From the NCBI GenBank assembly GCA_947253135.1, contig CAMXYS010000026.1, forward strand, positions 1-15,249: DNA of 15,249 nt, given 5' to 3'. The notes beneath the pieces were generated by a model that saw only the letters and a program-made list of their open reading frames with translations, was not told the origin of the DNA and ran no database searches. A program made the translations under genes and the position numbers. Below are positions 13,355-15,249 of this stretch, in pieces. The first letter of the stretch is position 1. Every line of letters starts with the position of its first letter. The stretch is from an uncultured Clostridia bacterium. GTDB lineage: Bacteria > Bacillota > Clostridia > Saccharofermentanales > Fastidiosipilaceae.

Positions 13355-14668
13355 TTAAATGACTCCTACACTCCCCAGAATGACCGCCACAACGTTGGCC
13401 AGAATGGGAATGGCACCGGCAACTATGAACATATCAAAGAAACCCTTTTTGTGACTGATACCGCTGTAGGAAAGGTAAGTTACAACTGCACCGTCATGCG
13501 GCAGGGTATTCAACCCGCCGGAAGCAATAGCTGCCACCCGGTGGAAAACCTGAAGGCTGATGCCGGACTCTGCGGACATAGCCTTAAAGTTGTCAACCAA
13601 GGCATCAAGGGCGATGCGCATGCCGCCGGAAGCTGAGCCCGTGGCTCCTGCCAGAATATTGATGGCTACAGATTCTGAGATCAGCGGGGAACCCTTGATG
13701 CCCAAGACCCATTGAGACAGGAGGGCAAAGCCCGGTGTGACACTGACAACGGAGCCGAATCCCACGACGGCAGAGGTGTTGATGATAGCCTGAACGGCAC
13801 TGGCAGCACCGGCATTGAAGGTTTGTCCGTAGTGACGAATGTAGGTTTTCTTAGTAATCAGGCCCTGGATGATTAGAAAAAGTATCAGTAGGACTGTACC
13901 GGCCAGTAAGGAGACCACGATGTGCTGCTTAAAGACATTCAGCAAAACCAGAATAACCAGGAAGGGAATCACGCAGAGAAGTGCGCTCGGCAGGTCCTCA
14001 TCCGGAATGGCCTCTTCCACATTGTCGGGCTCGTCATAACCTTCACCCAGAGCGCGCAGCTTATGAGCACGGTAGTTCAGCCAGATGACCGGGCCGACGA
14101 ACATGATGATGGAACAAACGATGCCGATGACCGGAGCAGACGTCGGCGGTGTGTCAAAGAATTCTCCCGGAATCAGGTTTTGAATAGTAGGTGTTCCCGG
14201 CAAGGCGGACATGGCAAAGGTGAAAGCGCCCGTCATAATGGTTGCCGGGATAAGGCGACGTGTAATATTAGCCTCACGGAATAGGCCGATGACAATTGGA
14301 TACATAGAGAAAATGATGACGAAACCGGAAACGCCGCCGTAGGCTAAAATACCAGCTGCCAAGACCGATACGAAAATCACATGTTTATGGCCAAGGATCT
14401 TGACCGCACCTTTTGTAATCGCCTGCGCACCGCCTGAGTCCTGCATCACTCTCCCAAAGATGGCACTCAGCAAGAAAGCCGGAAACCAGGTCTTGGTAAA
14501 TCCGACAAAGCCTTCCATATACGTCTCAAGGTAAGTCGGCAATAATTCTAAACCGCCGGTCAAAGCCACAAACATGGCGCAGATAGGAGCAACCCATATC
14601 AAAGAGCAGCCCCTGAATGCGAAGAAGACCAGCAGAGCCAAGGCCAAGATAATACCAACTAGGCTCAT
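13355..14668 (-). CDS. GntP-family permease, probable 3-hydroxy acid importer
   Basis: This 437-residue membrane protein consists of about 12 hydrophobic segments. It opens MSLVGIILALALLVFFAFRG and has GRVMQDSGGAQAITKGAVKI, SALPGTPTIQNLIPGEFF, NAGAASAVQAIINTSAVVGFG and the typical C-terminal GSASGGMRIAL with HRVAAIASGGLNTLPHDGAVV, all characteristic of the gluconate permease (GntP) superfamily. Family members import gluconate and related sugar acids or, next to 3-hydroxybutyrate dehydrogenase, probably hydroxybutyrate. A hydrophilic loop near the middle (about residues 203-228) is acidic. AAGGAGGG lies 4 nt before the ATG at 14666-14668. It is the first gene of the cluster, behind a LysR-type regulator on the same strand, with a clear promoter and phased A-tracts upstream. 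Confidence 0.92.
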   Translation of the reverse strand: MSLVGIILALALLVFFAFRGCSLIWVAPICAMFVALTGGLELLPTYLETYMEGFVGFTKTWFPAFLLSAIFGRVMQDSGGAQAITKGAVKILGHKHVIFVSVLAAGILAYGGVSGFVIIFSMYPIVIGLFREANITRRLIPATIMTGAFTFAMSALPGTPTIQNLIPGEFFDTPPTSAPVIGIVCSIIMFVGPVIWLNYRAHKLRALGEGYDEPDNVEEAIPDEDLPSALLCVIPFLVILVLLNVFKQHIVVSLLAGTVLLILFLIIQGLITKKTYIRHYGQTFNAGAASAVQAIINTSAVVGFGSVVSVTPGFALLSQWVLGIKGSPLISESVAINILAGATGSASGGMRIALDALVDNFKAMSAESGISLQVFHRVAAIASGGLNTLPHDGAVVTYLSYSGISHKKGFFDMFIVAGAIPILANVVAVILGSVGVI

Positions 14669-14730
14669 ATAACCCTCCTTTTTGTAATCTTAAACAAACA
14701 ACAAACTTGAATTAGCTAATCATGTTATGC

Positions 14731-14758
14731 ATCTTATCATAGTTGTCATAAAAATCAA
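14731..14758 (-). promoter_or_regulatory. Promoter of the permease operon
   Basis: TTGATT (14753-14758) and TAAGAT (14731-14736) on the minus strand are 16 bp apart. The predicted start near 14724 gives a leader of about 56 nt. Three A-tracts directly upstream may raise its strength or bend the DNA. Confidence 0.6.
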
Positions 14759-14826
14759 CAATATTTTTGATCTTTTTTTATTATTTTTTCTTAGCCTTGT
14801 GATCATAGTAGCGCTGTGAAAGTAAT

Positions 14827-14878
14827 TAACTGCCCTCGCTTTTAAAACTTATATAACTGCGCTCGCTTTCAAAACCTA
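14827..14878. repeat. Tandem imperfect 25-bp repeat, period 27 bp
   Basis: Copy 1 (14827-14851) and copy 2 (14854-14878) share TAACTGC-CTCGCTTT-AAAAC-TA and differ at only three positions. They are centred roughly 115-140 bp upstream of the predicted permease transcription start. Two in-phase near-identical sites suggest a regulator-binding region, possibly for the LysR-type protein next door, though a recent small duplication would look the same. Confidence 0.75.
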
Positions 14879-14880
14879 AA

Positions 14881-14932
14881 AGAAGAAAGAAAAAAGGCTT
14901 GAATGCCTGCCTTTGAGGAAAGCATTCAAGCC
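14881..14932 (-). terminator. Terminator after the LysR-type gene
   Basis: A perfect 11-bp stem (GGCTTGAATGC at 14896-14906, complement at 14922-14932) is followed on the minus strand by TTTTTCTTTCTTCT. It lies about 65 bp after the LysR gene's stop, so the permease operon is transcribed from its own promoter. Confidence 0.88.
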
Positions 14933-14997
14933 CTGCTTTATGCTCGTCTTTTTAGCAGAGGTTAAATAGTCTTATTTTTAGTAAGAAGGGGAAAAAA

Positions 14998-15249
14998 TCA
15001 GCAGGCATCCGGCGGTAGGCGGTCTTTTAAATAGTCCAAAAAAAGTTTACAGGAATGGGGCATGTACTTGTTTTTATTCCAAGCCAAGATAATGTCCCAA
15101 TACCTCGTTTCATCTACCATGGGTATGCAGCAAACATCTTTGGCCGGATGCTTGTCCAAAACCGGCTTGGGCAAAATAGATACGGCATGGTTTTTGGATA
15201 CCAACTCCACCATAAAATCCCACTGCGAGCTGAGCAAGGCAAAATGAGG
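14998..15249 (-). CDS. LysR-type transcriptional regulator, C-terminal part
   Basis: The last 83 residues of a protein whose start lies beyond the right edge; the frame is open through base 15249. SSQWDFMVELVSKNHAVSILP is the typical effector-domain stretch of LysR-type regulators that precedes the last beta-strand. DIILAWNKNKYMPHSCKLFLDYLKD matches the C-terminal strand and helix of that domain. The DNA-binding helix-turn-helix is not in view. It lies directly upstream of the permease cluster and is transcribed the same way, ending in its own terminator, which makes it the likely regulator of that cluster. The effector could be the imported hydroxy acid. The TAG or TGA-type stop falls at 14998-15000. 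Confidence 0.85.
   Translation of the reverse strand, partial: PHFALLSSQWDFMVELVSKNHAVSILPKPVLDKHPAKDVCCIPMVDETRYWDIILAWNKNKYMPHSCKLFLDYLKDRLPPDAC

Larger units (their letters stand above)
14669..14997. other. 329-bp control region between the LysR gene and the permease
   Basis: This gene-free stretch holds, in the direction of transcription on the minus strand, the LysR gene terminator (14881-14932), two copies of a 25-bp repeat (14827-14878), three helically phased A/T tracts (14764-14789), the permease promoter (14731-14758) and the permease ribosome site. It is AT-rich compared with the coding sequence around it. No open frame of note is present. Confidence 0.7.

Noticed and set aside
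14827..14878. Two repeats as the remnant of a CRISPR array
   Set aside because: Only two copies, a 2-bp gap between them instead of a spacer, and no cas genes.

Overview
The window looks like the end of an assembled contig from a Bacillota (Firmicutes) genome, probably a clostridial-type anaerobe. The evidence is a Veg family gene directly upstream of ispE, RNase J instead of RNase E, a YdbC/PC4-type single-strand DNA-binding protein, strong AAGGAGG-type ribosome sites, a CtsR-like operator at clpP and a monofunctional formate-tetrahydrofolate ligase. I cannot name the genus. The first 43 bases are not genomic: bases 10-43 are an Illumina Nextera transposase adapter, so the left end is a library artefact and the first gene is cut there.

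Left block (44-2852, all minus strand): a truncated DJ-1/PfpI gene, then ispE (isoprenoid MEP pathway) preceded by veg in an apparent two-gene unit, then proC (proline synthesis). proC and the divergent fhs (2976-4649, plus) share a 123-bp promoter region. fhs runs convergently into ydbC, and their stop codons overlap.

Middle block (4646-8597, minus strand): the proteostasis cluster tig - clpP - clpX, with a terminator hairpin after tig and another after clpX, then ydbC with its own likely promoter. A CtsR-type heptad repeat overlaps the clpP -35 box. tig has a clear promoter of its own. Back to back with it lies a good plus-strand promoter whose transcript would form a leader of about 340 nt for rnj (9087-11234), an RNase J with a basic, low-complexity N-terminal extension of about 163 residues.

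Right block (11374-15249, minus strand): after a symmetric bidirectional terminator comes a catabolic or interconversion cluster. In order of transcription it holds a LysR-type regulator (cut by the right edge), a GntP-family permease, a D-3-hydroxybutyrate dehydrogenase of the SDR family and a 3-hydroxyacyl-CoA dehydrogenase/L-carnitine dehydrogenase-like protein. The permease and dehydrogenase suggest import and oxidation of 3-hydroxybutyrate or a similar 3-hydroxy acid. The second dehydrogenase belongs to a fold family that usually acts on L-3-hydroxy substrates, and its NAD-discriminating acidic residue is missing. The pair could therefore interconvert D and L hydroxy acids through a shared keto acid. 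The permease promoter has helically phased A-tracts upstream and a 27-bp tandem repeat further upstream. Strong hairpins separate the cistrons.

No rRNA, tRNA, CRISPR array, insertion sequence or phage gene was seen. The core is ordinary housekeeping sequence. The least ordinary parts are the 3-hydroxy-acid cluster with its control region, the rnj leader and RNase J extension, and the large insertions in IspE.
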